A stretch of 64,000 bases of DNA from CAMDPA01 sp965223035 (GCA_965223035.1 OZ244980.1:3906001-3970000); one strand, 5' to 3'. Positions 34,720-43,296 are shown, counted from the stretch's first letter. The notes: generated by a model from the sequence alone, not told the origin. Translations and numbers: made by a program.

Positions 34720-35898
34720 CTATCGCAAAAGTGGCCCTACTTTGGCGCCGACATGCTCGCTTGTTTCCCGCACTTGATCTGCAACGAGATGGGCGTAACG
34801 CTGGGTGGTCTGAGGTGTCGTATGCCCGAGCAACCGGCCAATAAGTTGCAGCGATGCTCCTTGCGCCGCAGCAATGCTCGCGAACGAGTGGCGCAGGTCA
34901 TGGATGCGGACGTCGCCCAGGCCAGCCCGCTCTCGAATGCGCCGCCACGGTTTTTGGAGATTGACCAGATGGTCGCCGGGACGTGCACCAACGATGACGA
35001 ACGGGTGGGCGGGCTCACGCGGCAGGTGACGTAATAGCTCGACCGCAGCTTCGTTGAGGAAGATGGCTTTCTGACCGGTTTTCGAGTCCGGGAGCGCCAG
35101 TAATCCACGTTGAAGGTCTACGAATCGCCATTCGAGGCTCAGGATTTCTCCCAGCCTGGCGCCAGTGAGGAGCAGCAGGCGAATGGCAGCAATGGCGTAG
35201 GGGCTCTCTTCGCCGGCCAACTCCAGCTCTTGCAGGACGGTCCCCAGCCGTTTCAACTCCTCGTCACTCAGGAATCGCTGCCGAGCTGACTCGCGATATT
35301 TTTTGATCTGTCGGCACGGATTAGTGCCACGCGGGCGCAAGCCTTCTTCCTCGCACCAGCTCAGCATCTTCGAAAGGACGGCGAGGGCGAAATTGGCCTT
35401 GCGCGGCGTCGCGTTCATTGCATTGTGGAAACGAGTTATGTCACTGCGTTCGATGTCGTCGATGGTCCGTCGCCCGAAGGTTGGCAGGATGGTATTGCGC
35501 AGGAGCCGGTCGTACTCGATGCGAGTGCTCGCCTTCAGCTTGGCGCCGTGGCTTTCCATGAAGTCATTGGCCGCCTCGGCGACCGTGGGCACGGTTCTGC
35601 GGGCGCGTCGCTGAAGGCTCGGATCGACACCTTCGGAAATTTCATTCAACAGGCGCAGTGCTTCTCGGCGTGCCGTCGTTGGCGTCCACGGCGAGCCATG
35701 CTTCCCGATCGTGATCCATCGCAGGCGTCCGTTGACGCGGGTTTGCAGAAAGTAGCTCGGCGTCCCCTTGCGTCGGCGTGCCCCGAAGCCGCGCACCTCG
35801 ATATCGCGCAGTGTTTCACCAGCGGCGAGCGCGTTCACGGATGCGGCTGTGACGCGGACAGTTCGTTGGCCGACCATCAGATTATTGCTCCGAGCCAT
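34720..35898 (-). CDS. tyrosine-recombinase integrase of the island
   Basis: 392 residues. An N-terminal arm-binding region (FGARRRKGTPSYFLQTRVNG) is followed by a SAM-like core-binding domain (VAEAANDFMESHGAKLKAST) and a catalytic domain with all active residues: Arg in LLTGARLGEIL, HxxR in IHDLRHSFASIA, His in LLGHTTPQTTQ and the nucleophile Tyr in RYAHLVADQV. It is the P4-like type that targets tRNA genes. The start is 148 bases from attR and 33 bases from the right-hand arm-type repeat, so autoregulation is likely. It is intact, so the island may still excise. Confidence 0.93.
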   Translation of the reverse strand: MARSNNLMVGQRTVRVTAASVNALAAGETLRDIEVRGFGARRRKGTPSYFLQTRVNGRLRWITIGKHGSPWTPTTARREALRLLNEISEGVDPSLQRRARRTVPTVAEAANDFMESHGAKLKASTRIEYDRLLRNTILPTFGRRTIDDIERSDITRFHNAMNATPRKANFALAVLSKMLSWCEEEGLRPRGTNPCRQIKKYRESARQRFLSDEELKRLGTVLQELELAGEESPYAIAAIRLLLLTGARLGEILSLEWRFVDLQRGLLALPDSKTGQKAIFLNEAAVELLRHLPREPAHPFVIVGARPGDHLVNLQKPWRRIRERAGLGDVRIHDLRHSFASIAAAQGASLQLIGRLLGHTTPQTTQRYAHLVADQVRETSEHVGAKVGPLLR

Positions 35899-35930
35899 GA
35901 GTAAAGTCTGTTGGCCGCGCCCTCACGTTT

Positions 35931-35952
35931 GCGGCTAACACCGGGCTAACAT
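35931..35952. repeat. candidate integrase arm-type site, right end
   Basis: 22 bases identical to 3960-3981: GCGGCTAACA followed by CCGGGCTAACAT. It lies directly upstream of the integrase start and inside attR, mirroring the left end of the island. Confidence 0.65.
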
Positions 35953-36045
35953 CTTGCTGCGATTTGAGGCATATTCAAGACGAAAATAGTCACCTAAATC
36001 GTTGATATTACGTGATTCAGAGAATCAGTGTCGGTTGCTTTTCAA

Positions 36046-36094
36046 AGACTACGAATCTGGGGGTCGTGGGTTCGAATCCTGCCCGGTGCGCCAA
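36046..36094. repeat. attR, 49-bp copy of the tRNA-Arg 3' end
   Basis: Exact copy of 3857-3905, including anticodon loop, T arm, acceptor 3' strand and CCA. It is not a functional tRNA because the 5' half is missing. It marks the right edge of the island. Confidence 0.93.
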
Positions 36095-36325
36095 ATAATT
36101 TCAACGGGTTATCTTCCAGCCGTTGGCAGCATTCACCAGTCCAGCATTCGCATAGCATTCCCCAGGTTGTGGGCAGCGACCAGCACCGCCACCATGCAAG
36201 CGGCGATCAGGCGGACCAGGCGCCACCGTTTAGACTGCGATTTGTCGTCCCTGAGGACGCGCGCGATGCAGGTCGGCAACGGCTGATCGGAGGGTCCTAT
36301 CTTTACTGCGACGTTTGAAGGTACG

Positions 36326-36833
36326 GTTGCAGGTCACCTAACACGAGCGTAGCTGACGCGCGAGGCTTGAGTAGCTTCGACTATTGAGCGTCGGACCCAT
36401 GTCAGGTTTTTGCCGGCATAAGCCAATCGGAGCACGCCGGGGCCGTTGTGGGATCGTCCATCGGCCCCGCCAATAGGTTGCCTCTGCCGCGGTAGAGTTC
36501 TGATCGACGAATATACTCGGCTTCGGCCAAGGTCTGCGGAACACCGGTCACGACGTAGCAGATCTCGGTGGCTGTGGGCGCGTTGGCGTCACCCGTTATG
36601 GCCTGGGGCGCCTTGCCGTATGCCCGGTCAAGAATTTCTCGACCAGCGACAACGCGAACAGCCTGGCTTTCCGCCTCGGTTGCGAGACGTGCAAGCTTGG
36701 CTAATGCCGCTGGCGCATACCGATCCGCGAGTTCTTTCACCTCTGCGGTTGACCTGTTGGGCGTACTCCGCCGGCGGCCGCCGGTCTTTTTGCGCTTCAT
36801 CGTCGATTTCCGTCTACTTTAGAGCGGCAGACG
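36326..36833. repeat. 508-bp duplicated module, copy 1
   Basis: Nearly identical to 58217-58724 with only a few base differences, so a recent duplication. Both copies begin GTTGCAGGTCACC and end GCAGACG. The first ten bases (GTTGCAGGTC) match the coding sequence of the integrase remnant at copy 2, which suggests that copy 1 was derived from the copy-2 junction. It contains one 132-aa gene. The 230 bases between attR and this copy hold no recognisable gene. Confidence 0.85.
36402..36800 (-). CDS. 132-aa phage-type protein (terminase-small-subunit-like region), copy 1
   Basis: The sequence opens MKRKKTGGRRRSTPNRSTAE and continues with YAPAALAKLARLATEAESQA and GREILDRAYGKAPQAITGDA. This pattern of a basic start, a short helical repeat and the RAYGKAPQA block is seen in phage proteins near terminase genes (DUF5681-like and small terminase relatives). 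I cannot assign a precise family. It differs from the copy at 58293 at three positions that I can see (Ser/Gly, Asp/Asn, Lys/Glu). It is likely a relic carried by the duplicated module. Confidence 0.6.
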   Translation of the reverse strand: MKRKKTGGRRRSTPNRSTAEVKELADRYAPAALAKLARLATEAESQAVRVVAGREILDRAYGKAPQAITGDANAPTATEICYVVTGVPQTLAEAEYIRRSELYRGRGNLLAGPMDDPTTAPACSDWLMPAKT

Positions 36834-36927
36834 GTCAGGCGGATCCGCTGTTGGCCGTGCCGAGTTCAGCTTCATCAGACGCAACACAACAACCGTGCAT
36901 CGTACGTACACGGCGGCCCGGTTTCGA

Positions 36928-37362
36928 TCAAGCTTGATGTGATGGTCGGTTCGTGTCGCTGGCGCCCGAAACCGAACACCGCTCAGGTCGCTGGTTGGAG
37001 GGTTGATAGATCATGACATCTAGCGCCAGCTTCCCCTTTATTACGAGTTGCGTCAGAGGACCTAGGTCGGGGACACGGAGCTCGGCGAACCCATCATGTT
37101 TTAGAACGTGGCGGTAACCGGAAAGAACCTTTGGAACGTCGTGGGGAAAAAAGTGTTCGAGGTTATGAGAGCAGTAAACAGCATTAAATGCGGCGTGCTC
37201 GTAGCCCTCTAGACCTCGCGCGTCGAGCAATATGTCGGGTTCAACTGGTGGATCGATATCTAACCAGATGGGTTCCCATCCAGCGTAACAAGGCGGGGTT
37301 GGAATCCGTTTATCGTGACCTCCAACGTTGAGCACAAGATGACGTGTCTTGCTGGGTTCCAT
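36928..37362 (-). pseudogene. truncated class I SAM methyltransferase
   Basis: About 144 residues from an ATG at 37362: MEPSKTRHLVLNVGGHDKRI, then DILLDARGLEGYEHAAFNAV, YCSHNLEHFFPHDVPKVLSG and HVLKHDGFAELRVPDLGPLT. These match the C-terminal two thirds of Methyltransf_11-type enzymes that usually act on sugars or small molecules. The frame then runs into unrelated residues and stops, and upstream it is fused to a HlyD-type fragment, so both ends look broken. It is best treated as a gene fragment. Confidence 0.65.
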
Positions 37363-38222
37363 TATCGCCGGCATGAGCGCCATTTGCAGGGCCTGCGGCT
37401 TCACCTGCTGGCCGTCGCGCACCAAGATCGATGCCACCCGCGCTTCCACCGCCGCCTGCACGACGACCCATCCCTGGTGCTCGATCTCGGCACGGCGCTG
37501 CGCCAGCGCCGACAACCGTTCGCGGATCTTGGACAACTCGATTGGGCGTTCCAGCGGGCTTCTCCGGCCAGCTCTTCACTTCAGTGATTTCGCTTTGCTT
37601 TTGAACGATGGCGTGGGCGAGCTCCTCCAAAACCTTCTTCTGGGCCAGCACGTCGATTTGGCGGCGTTTTTGCTCGACCTTGGTGATTGAGCCGCCGCGC
37701 GCAAGGTTGGTGATCTGCTTAACCAATTGCTCCGAGATCGCCAACCGATCGCGTTGTGCGCGTTTCTAGCCAGGTGCTCTTGGCGGGCGCGGTTGGCTGC
37801 CGCTTCGAGTGCATATTGCTGCTCGATTAGCGCCATGCGCTGCTTGAACTCGGCGGCTTCCTTGTCGCGGCTATGTAACAGCGCGTCGACGGCCGCCTCG
37901 CCGGTCTCCAGCTTTTTGTCGAGCGACGTGGTCAGGACCGGCGTGCCGGCCGGAAATTCTCACCCTCTTTCACGTGCACCTTTTCGACGACGCCGGGCTG
38001 GCTCGCGTAAAACCGGATCAGACCTTTGTCCGGCGTCAGCCAGCCGACGACCGTCTCTTTGCGCGCATAATGGCCAAAGATCAGTCCGATGATCATCCTA
38101 GACACCAAAAGGGCGATGACCAGGCTGATGGCCCAGCTCGACGACGGTGAAGCGAGCGTCACCTCACCATAAAGCCGCTGCCACTGGTGTTGAACCGCTT
38201 CTTCGCGAAAGAGCTGAAACAT
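37363..38222 (-). pseudogene. HlyD-family membrane fusion protein, frameshifted
   Basis: Pieces of one type I secretion adaptor are spread over three frames. The N-terminal piece (38222-37932) has a membrane helix and ends GVVEKVHVKEGENF. The middle pieces (about 37930-37576) carry the coiled-coil hairpin (KVEQKRRQIDVLAQKKVLEE). The last piece (37536-37363) reads IEHQGWVVVQAAVEARVASI then VRDGQQVKPQALQMALMPA, the returning lipoyl half. At least two frameshifts make a full product impossible. It shows decay of a former secretion locus at this site. Confidence 0.75.
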
Positions 38223-38463
38223 GTGGGCGGCGCGACCAAGTGCCGGGCGGTCAGATGCATCTTGCGCTCCGAGATGGGAAACGCCCGATCGGTGGGACTG
38301 GGCCCAAGGACCTCAGATCCCGGCACCGGAAACGGCGACACTGCCCACGCCGTCGACATGGCGCCCTCGAATGTAAGAATCTTGTTGACATGTAGTTTGT
38401 TTGTTGTATCGCCCTATCTGCAATGTGCTGAATTATTGAAGGTACCAAAATAGGTGGCGTGAC

Positions 38464-38748
38464 ATGAATGATTCCGAAGTGTTAGATCGGCTTATCGAGT
38501 ACATCCTGCGCTGGCAGAGATGTAAAAGTTTCACATCTAACAACGTACTGTTGAAAGAGACGGGAGTTCCGATGCGTTGCCTCCCGATCCTGCGTAGGGT
38601 TGTGAAAGTGTTAGGATTGGGTTGGCCGCAGAATGAAACGCATATTCGCCGAGGCGGGATTCGTTGGAACAAAGACGAAGCGCGAGATCTAATGAAGGGT
38701 GGGCAGGGTGCTGCAAGAGAAAGACTTAGCCGTCCAAATTATCAATGA
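38464..38748 (+). CDS. hypothetical protein, 94 aa
   Basis: The protein starts MNDSEVLDRLIEYILRWQRC and contains KETGVPMRCLPILRRVVKVL and GWPQNETHIRRGGIRWNKDE. No family recognised; the helical, basic character would suit a DNA-binding protein. AGGTGG lies about 8 bases before the ATG. Its end overlaps the next gene, so the two are probably one transcription unit. Composition is AT-richer than flanking DNA. Confidence 0.5.
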   Translation: MNDSEVLDRLIEYILRWQRCKSFTSNNVLLKETGVPMRCLPILRRVVKVLGLGWPQNETHIRRGGIRWNKDEARDLMKGGQGAARERLSRPNYQ

Positions 38749-39151
38749 GTTTGGTCGTAACTTCGATGAGACCGATGTTGACCAAGTGGAGGAACATTTT
38801 TCGTGCGACCGTCGGCGGGCAGTCGATGGACTGAAGACGGCTTCAGAAATGGGGGCCGGTCGTTTCATAGTCGGACGCGGGAGTGGCAAGACCCGCATCG
38901 CTTGGTACAAGGACCAAGTGTCTAAGTTTTTGGACGAACCGGTGTCGGAGCCAGATCTTGGAGGCGCGCGGGACACTTTCACAAGAAAGCAAGCCGATCA
39001 AACGCAATCCAATGCAGCGAGTTTGCATCAATATAACGTAAAACTACACAGACGAAATGTAGTTGTAACATTAAGCTTGCCAATGGAGCTTTCAGCGGAT
39101 GATGTTGAGCGTATACACACCTTCCTAAAGTTCCATGCGGGCATTGAATAA
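38708..39151 (+). CDS. hypothetical protein, 147 aa
   Basis: Starts with GTG at 38708 (a GTG at 38699 is possible) inside the end of the preceding gene. The N-terminal part, EKDLAVQIINEFGRNFDETD then VDQVEEHFSCDRRRAVDGLK, may be a small helical domain; the middle has RFIVGRGSGKTRIAWY. The C-terminal VVVTLSLPMELSADDVERIH resembles a short oligomerisation strand-helix. No family recognised. It may work with the 94-aa protein. Confidence 0.5.
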   Translation: MLQEKDLAVQIINEFGRNFDETDVDQVEEHFSCDRRRAVDGLKTASEMGAGRFIVGRGSGKTRIAWYKDQVSKFLDEPVSEPDLGGARDTFTRKQADQTQSNAASLHQYNVKLHRRNVVVTLSLPMELSADDVERIHTFLKFHAGIE

Positions 39152-39593
39152 ATGCTAATCGTGGCAGGTGTGCCACTTTGCCGTCTGACGAGAAGGGGCG
39201 ACTAATCAGTTTACCTCAATTCGCGCAGTGATGAAGCGCGACCGGGGTCAACAAGCGATGGGCACCAGCGCCTAACTTTCCTTCTCGTGTCACAGCGGGG
39301 GAGGACAAACAGCCCTGCCTGCAGCAAGTTTCTCATTCGATGGATAGCAACGTTGATCAGCGATCGACCTGATCATTGAAGCCCCGATGATCGAAAAGCA
39401 AGTGTAACGCAAGCAAGGGGAGATATAACGCGTGATGTCCGCCCTGCCGTATCTCACCTTTTGGGGCAAAGCTCGCCCCTCCGGAAGCATCCCCAGTCAT
39501 CCGGCGGCGTATCACAACCTCGATGTTGCCGCTTGTGCTCTTGTTGGCTTGGAGCAGCTCCCGCTGCTCAGGGCACGTCTGGTGGCCCTGACG
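39152..39593. other. gene-free region left of the IS element
   Basis: About 440 bases. A long minus-strand frame (39357-39932) crosses from here into the IS element, but it is the reverse shadow of the transposase gene and not a gene. Nothing else was recognised. Confidence 0.45.
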
Positions 39594-39653
39594 TGCTCCC
39601 CTGAAAGATCCTCGTTTGTGGGTTAGTCTGTTGCCGATTTGAGGAGGCAGACG

Positions 39654-39920
39654 ATGAAGCGTAGTCGTTTCAGTGAAGAGCAGATCATCGGGATTTTGAA
39701 GGAGCATCAGGCCGGTCTCTCGGCGGCGGAGCTGTGCCGCAAGCACGGTATTAGTGATGCAACGTTCTACAAGTGGCGCTCGAAGTATGGCGGCCTGGAA
39801 GTGTCTGAAGCCAAGCGGCTGAGGGCCCTGGAGGAGGAAAACGCACGTCTCAAGAAGCTTTTGGCGGAGCAGGTGATGGACGTTGCGACGCTGAAAGAGA
39901 TGCTCGGAAAAAACTTCTGA
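39654..39920 (+). CDS. IS3-family transposase OrfA
   Basis: 88 residues: MKRSRFSEEQIIGILKEHQA, then HTH GLSAAELCRKHGISDATFYK, then the leucine-zipper-like LRALEEENARLKKLLAEQVM. This is the DNA-binding OrfA of IS3-family elements (IS407-like group). In an active element it is joined to OrfB by programmed frameshifting near its end. Confidence 0.9.
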   Translation: MKRSRFSEEQIIGILKEHQAGLSAAELCRKHGISDATFYKWRSKYGGLEVSEAKRLRALEEENARLKKLLAEQVMDVATLKEMLGKNF

Positions 39921-39943
39921 CGCCTGGTTCAAGGAGGAAGGCC

Positions 39944-40764
39944 GTGAGCTGGGCTATCAATGAAAAGAACTATTCGCAGCGCCGCGCCTGTGGTCTTGTG
40001 GGCATCGATCCGCGGGTATTGCGGTATCGCTCGACACGTCCTGACGATGCCGGTCTGCGCCAACGCCTGCGGGAACTCGCCTACCGGCACCGCCGGTTCG
40101 GTTATCGCCGTCTGCACATCGTGATCAAGCGAGAAGGCATAAACATCAATGGCAAGAAGCTCTACCGCCTTTACAGGGAAGAACGCTTGACGGTACCGCG
40201 GCGTGGAGGTCGCAAGCGTGCGCTTGGCACGCGGGCGCCCATGCCGATCCCGCAGGTCACAATCAACGTTGGAGCCTGGACTTTGCCTCGGACACGCTGA
40301 TCGATGGGCGCCGCTTCCGCATTCTGTGTGTCATTGACGACTTTACCCGCGAGTGTGTCACCACGGTTACCGACAACTCGATCTCAGGCGAGCGTGTTGC
40401 CCGCGAACTGGACGCGCTTGTCGGGCGGCGTGGCCGACCCTGCATGATCGTCTCGGACAACGGCACGGAACTGACCAGCCATGCCATCCTCAAGTGGCGG
40501 CGCGACAGGGATGTCGAATGGCATTACATCCAGCCGGGCAAGCCTCAACAAAACGCTTTCATCGAGAGCTTCATCGGTCGCTTCCGGGATGAGTGCCTCA
40601 ACGAGCATCTCTTCACAAGCTACGCTCACGCTCGACGGATCATCGAAACATGGAGGATCGCCTACAATACACACCGACCGCATTCGAGCCTCAACGGGCT
40701 CACACCCTACCAATTCGCAACCCGGTCCAACATCGACCAGACCACGAACAGAACTAACTTTTGA
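39944..40764 (+). pseudogene. IS3-family transposase OrfB, frameshifted
   Basis: The HTH_21-like N-terminal part (FGYRRLHIVIKREGININGK) is in one frame up to about 40258. The rve integrase core is in another frame from about 40260: WSLDFASDTLIDGRRFRILC, IVSDNGTELTSHAILKWRRD and QQNAFIESFIGRFRDECLNE, which hold the D, D and E catalytic residues. A one-base indel near 40255-40262 splits the gene, so no full transposase is made. Confidence 0.85.
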
Positions 40765-40857
40765 ATGTGGACATCACGGGGAGCAGGTCACATCATCTTC
40801 CGCTAAATCTTCCGCTAAACAATCGCTGCAGCTGCCGGATCGCATTAAATCATCTTT

Positions 40858-40901
40858 GCGCCTTAAATCGGAACCGGCTTTGCGGTTCCGATTTAAGGCG
40901 C
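40858..40901. repeat. palindromic intergenic repeat, copy 1
   Basis: A perfect 18-bp inverted repeat, GCGCCTTAAATCGGAACC and GGTTCCGATTTAAGGCGC, encloses the loop GGCTTTGC. It is flanked by ATCATC/GATGAT and a CTAG at 40908-40911. The same unit recurs at 56177 and (inverted) at 60105. Right after it the IS1380 remnant begins in frame. Confidence 0.85.
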
Positions 40902-40904
40902 GAT

Positions 40905-41780
40905 GATCTAGATGTAACCGACGATCCGCTCTACGGCGACCAGGAGGGTCGGCACCTTCACGGCGACTACGACTGCTATTGCTATCTGCCGCTGTACGTC
41001 TTCTGCGGCCGGCATTTGCTCGCCGCCAAGCTCAGATCCTCGGCGGGCGATGCCGCCGACGGCGCAACGGAAGAGGTCGCCCGCGTCGTTGGCCACATCC
41101 GCCAGCACTGGCCGAGGACCACCATCGTGATTGGCGCCGACAGTGGCTTCTGCCGAGACGAGCTGATGAGCTGGTGCGAGAGCCATGGGGTGTAGTACGT
41201 GCTCGGCATGGCTGGCAACCAGCGGCTCGTCGCGAAAATCGCACCCCAGATGAAGGCCGCCGCGCGCAAGGCAAAGCGGACAGGCCAACCCGCGCGCGTG
41301 TTCGCAGACTTCTCCTGGCGCACCCGCAAGAGCTGGTCGACCGAGCGTCGCGTGATCGGCAAGGCAGCGCACACGAACGGTGGAGCGAACCCACGCTTCA
41401 TCGTCACCAGTGTGCATGAAGCCTTCGGCTCGGCGCGTTTTCTCTACGAGATGGTCTACTGCGCGCGCGGCGAAATGGAAAATCGGCTGAAGGAATGTCA
41501 GGGCGATCTGTTCGCCGACCGTACGCCGGCGCCGACCATGCGGACCAATCAGTTGCGCCTATGGCTGTCGTCGCTGGCCTACGTTCTCATGTGTGCCGTG
41601 CGTCGCATCGGGCTTGCCGGCAGCAAGCTTGAACGCGCCACCTGCGGCACCATCCGCCGCGCACTTCTGAAACTCGGTGCCCGCGTCACGATCTCGGTCA
41701 GGCGCGTCAAGCTCGCATTCGCATCGAGCTGTCCAGCGGCAGAGGTATCCGGCACCGCCGCATGGCGATTATGCACTTGA
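40905..41780 (+). pseudogene. IS1380-family transposase remnant
   Basis: The reading frame starts abruptly at the palindrome with DDLDVTDDPLYGDQEGRHLH, which corresponds to the catalytic D region of IS1380 transposases; the N-terminal third is missing. It continues YLPLYVFCGRHLLAAKLRSS and VIGADSGFCRDELMSWCESH, then meets an in-frame TAG at 41193-41195 where the family has Asp, and goes on with YVLGMAGNQRLVAKIAPQMK to 41780. Loss of the start and an internal stop make it non-functional. Confidence 0.82.
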
Positions 41781-42150
41781 GGGCAGAAGCCGGCGGAACC
41801 CGAGGATCAACGATAAAGCAACAGTGCTGACCGAAGGATCTGCCGCCAGGCGGAACGATCCCGATCGGATCGATATCCGCCTTCACAGCTATCGCCTCAA
41901 ACTTCATCCAAATCACCGCCACACCCGAGGCCGGGAGAAAGCCGGGCTAGTTGCTCATCACGCTCCCTGTTTGGTGTTTGTCAAAACACTGCTGACGTTC
42001 TGGCACTAGTTTCCTCTGCCTTTGTTGCGGCGAGAAAGGCTCCGCCGGTCGGTGTCTGCAATTGAGTTCGACTGAAGAGCAATGCTTGCGTTTAACCCGA
42101 TTTGACAGCTTGCGGGTTCGATTATGTCGCGCAGGACGTGAATCTCATTT

Positions 42151-42166
42151 TGGTACAGATATTGCA
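42151..42166 (+). promoter_or_regulatory. sigma-54 promoter upstream of cytochrome c'-like gene
   Basis: TGGTAC-AGATA-TTGCA at 42151-42166 fits the -24/-12 consensus TGGYAC-N5-TTGCW with the GG and GC elements 12 bases apart. Transcription would start near 42178, about 40 bases before the ATG at 42217. A sigma-54 response regulator is encoded at 51311. The rest of the gap from 41781 holds no gene. Confidence 0.75.
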
Positions 42167-42216
42167 AGTGAGTTAGGGTTAACCGAACTCTGAAATCAGA
42201 TGCCTTGGAGGACGAT

Positions 42217-42723
42217 ATGAAGTTGGGGCTAGTTAATCGCAGCTTGTTTATGTTGGTATTGGCAGGTGTGCTATTGTTTGCCGCTTCCACCGAGCGGGCA
42301 GTGGCGGCGGACAAGTCCGTCATGGAATATAGGGCGGCCGTGTTGTCCGGTCTCGACGCGCACATAACAGCGGTTGGCAGTATCGTGGATGGCAAGGTGG
42401 CGTTCGTGCACCATCTTCCAGATCATGCTGTTGCAATCGTCGGCACAAGCCGAGGACTCTTGGAGATTTTCCCGGAAAAGACGGCGTCTGATAAGGCGAG
42501 CGCAAAGAAGAAAGATGCCGCTGTACCATTCGAGGCGTTGGCCGTGGACTTCAACCTGGCGGCAGCGCGCCTCGTGCAGGTCATTCCAACGGGCGACAAG
42601 GGTGCGATCAAGGCGCACTACGTGGAACTGACTAAAGCTCATGATGCGCTTTTGAAGGAAGCGAAAAACACCGAGTCGAAAGCTGACAACGCCAAGACGA
42701 AGGGCGAGGCAGAGGCCAAGTAG
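42217..42723 (+). CDS. secreted cytochrome c'-like protein lacking the haem motif
   Basis: 168 residues with a signal peptide (LFMLVLAGVLLFAASTERAV, cleaved near AVAA-DK). The mature part follows the four-helix pattern of class II cytochromes c (c'/c556): MEYRAAVLSGLDAHITAVGS in helix 1, LPDHAVAIVGTSRGLLEIFP in helix 2, VDFNLAAARLVQVIPTGDKG and AIKAHYVELTKAHDALLKEA. Where the family has a C-terminal CxxCH this protein has none, and it contains no Cys at all, ending in a Lys/Glu-rich tail. I infer a haem-free four-helix protein, perhaps a scaffold or metal-binding relative. GGAGG precedes the ATG and a sigma-54 promoter lies upstream; a strong hairpin follows. Confidence 0.7.
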   Translation: MKLGLVNRSLFMLVLAGVLLFAASTERAVAADKSVMEYRAAVLSGLDAHITAVGSIVDGKVAFVHHLPDHAVAIVGTSRGLLEIFPEKTASDKASAKKKDAAVPFEALAVDFNLAAARLVQVIPTGDKGAIKAHYVELTKAHDALLKEAKNTESKADNAKTKGEAEAK

Positions 42724-42736
42724 CATGGCTATTGGC

Positions 42737-42769
42737 GGCCCCGCCCTGACAGTATGTCAGGGCGGGGCC
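42737..42769 (+). terminator. strong 15-bp stem-loop after cytochrome c'-like gene
   Basis: GGCCCCGCCCTGACA pairs perfectly with TGTCAGGGCGGGGCC around the loop GTA, 13 bases after the stop codon. The following sequence (GGTTTGCATTCTTG) is only weakly T-rich. It should end the monocistronic transcript or stabilise its 3' end. Confidence 0.75.
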
Positions 42770-43034
42770 GGTTTGCATTCTTGTCAACATTATCCGTTGC
42801 AATTTGCTCTGCTCTATCGTCTCGCCGAGTCGTAATTGAATGTGCGAGAGGGCTACCTGATTAGCCCAAGTGGTTATAATATATGAAGACAATCGAAAAT
42901 CCGATCCGCTTAAGAAGCCAAGAGGGTTGCGTGTTGTCTCAAGCGTGCCGCGGAACGATCGATGCAGTGCATGTTTTTTGATAGCATTGTTTGTTCTCAG
43001 ACCAGGACCTGTCGCTGGCATGACGGGGTCGCCT

Positions 43035-43173
43035 ACTGCCAAAATGGCAGTTGAGCGCAGGCTTCGGAAATCAACAGTAAATCTCGATAAATAGTTGATG
43101 TTTGACGATATATTTTTGGGCCTCTAAAGCCGCCCACTCATGTCTTGCTCACAACGTGCTGACAAAATGGCAG
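43035..43173. promoter_or_regulatory. two palindromic activator-site candidates upstream of the Met-rich gene
   Basis: ACTGCCA-AAA-TGGCAGT at 43035-43051 is a perfect palindrome and CTGACAAAATGGCAG at 43159-43173 is a close copy. They lie about 240 and 115 bases upstream of a sigma-54 promoter match, the usual distance of enhancer sites for NtrC-type activators. Related sites occur at 56427 and 56460. The rest of the gap 42770-43524 has no convincing gene; a 135-codon frame at 43102 lacks a ribosome site. Confidence 0.65.
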
Positions 43174-43280
43174 AGAAGCCTGCAGATCTGCCCATCCAAT
43201 TGGGGCCTCTCGAAGGGTGGCCTGCGGATTGGTTCAAATTTTCCTTCATTAAACCCGCTCTTTGTGAAGTGTGATCGCGT

Positions 43281-43296
43281 TGGCCCGAAATTTGCC
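43281..43296 (+). promoter_or_regulatory. sigma-54 promoter candidate for the Met-rich gene
   Basis: TGGCCC-GAAAT-TTGCC has GG and GC spaced by 12 bases and agrees with TGGCAC-N5-TTGCW except for two positions. It would give a leader of about 215 bases before the ATG at 43525. The palindromic sites upstream support it. Confidence 0.55.

Larger units (their letters stand above)
3857..36094. mobile_element. 32-kb integrated mobilizable element in tRNA-Arg
   Basis: The element is delimited by identical 49-bp direct repeats (3857-3905 and 36046-36094) that copy the 3' part of tRNA-Arg. It carries a tyrosine integrase near the right end, a Rep_3-type initiator with iterons, ParA and a small partner, AbiE, relaxase and MobC, a candidate oriT and a VirD4-like coupling protein. 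No VirB/Trb/Tra channel genes were recognised, so it is better called an integrative mobilizable element or integrated plasmid than a self-transmissible ICE. Cargo is a BREX-like defence operon, a DNA methyltransferase of unknown role, and several unknown membrane and secreted proteins. Confidence 0.9.
39594..40785 (+). mobile_element. IS3-family insertion sequence, inactivated
   Basis: Bounded by short inverted ends, TGCTCCCC at 39594-39601 and GGGGAGCA at 40778-40785, with the TG/CA termini usual in IS3 elements; length 1192 bp. It carries orfA and an orfB broken by a frameshift. The four bases next to the two ends differ (GACG and GGTC), so no target duplication is visible and a flank may have been rearranged. 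Confidence 0.75.

Noticed and set aside
36046..36094. Second tRNA-Arg gene
   Set aside because: Only the 3' part is present; there is no D arm or acceptor 5' strand. It is the attR copy.
39357..39932. 191-aa minus-strand frame across the IS left end
   Set aside because: It is the reverse shadow of the OrfA gene extended by chance into the flank; no domain.
39590..40789. Target-site duplication around the IS3 element
   Set aside because: The bases next to the two ends (GACG and GGTC) do not match.
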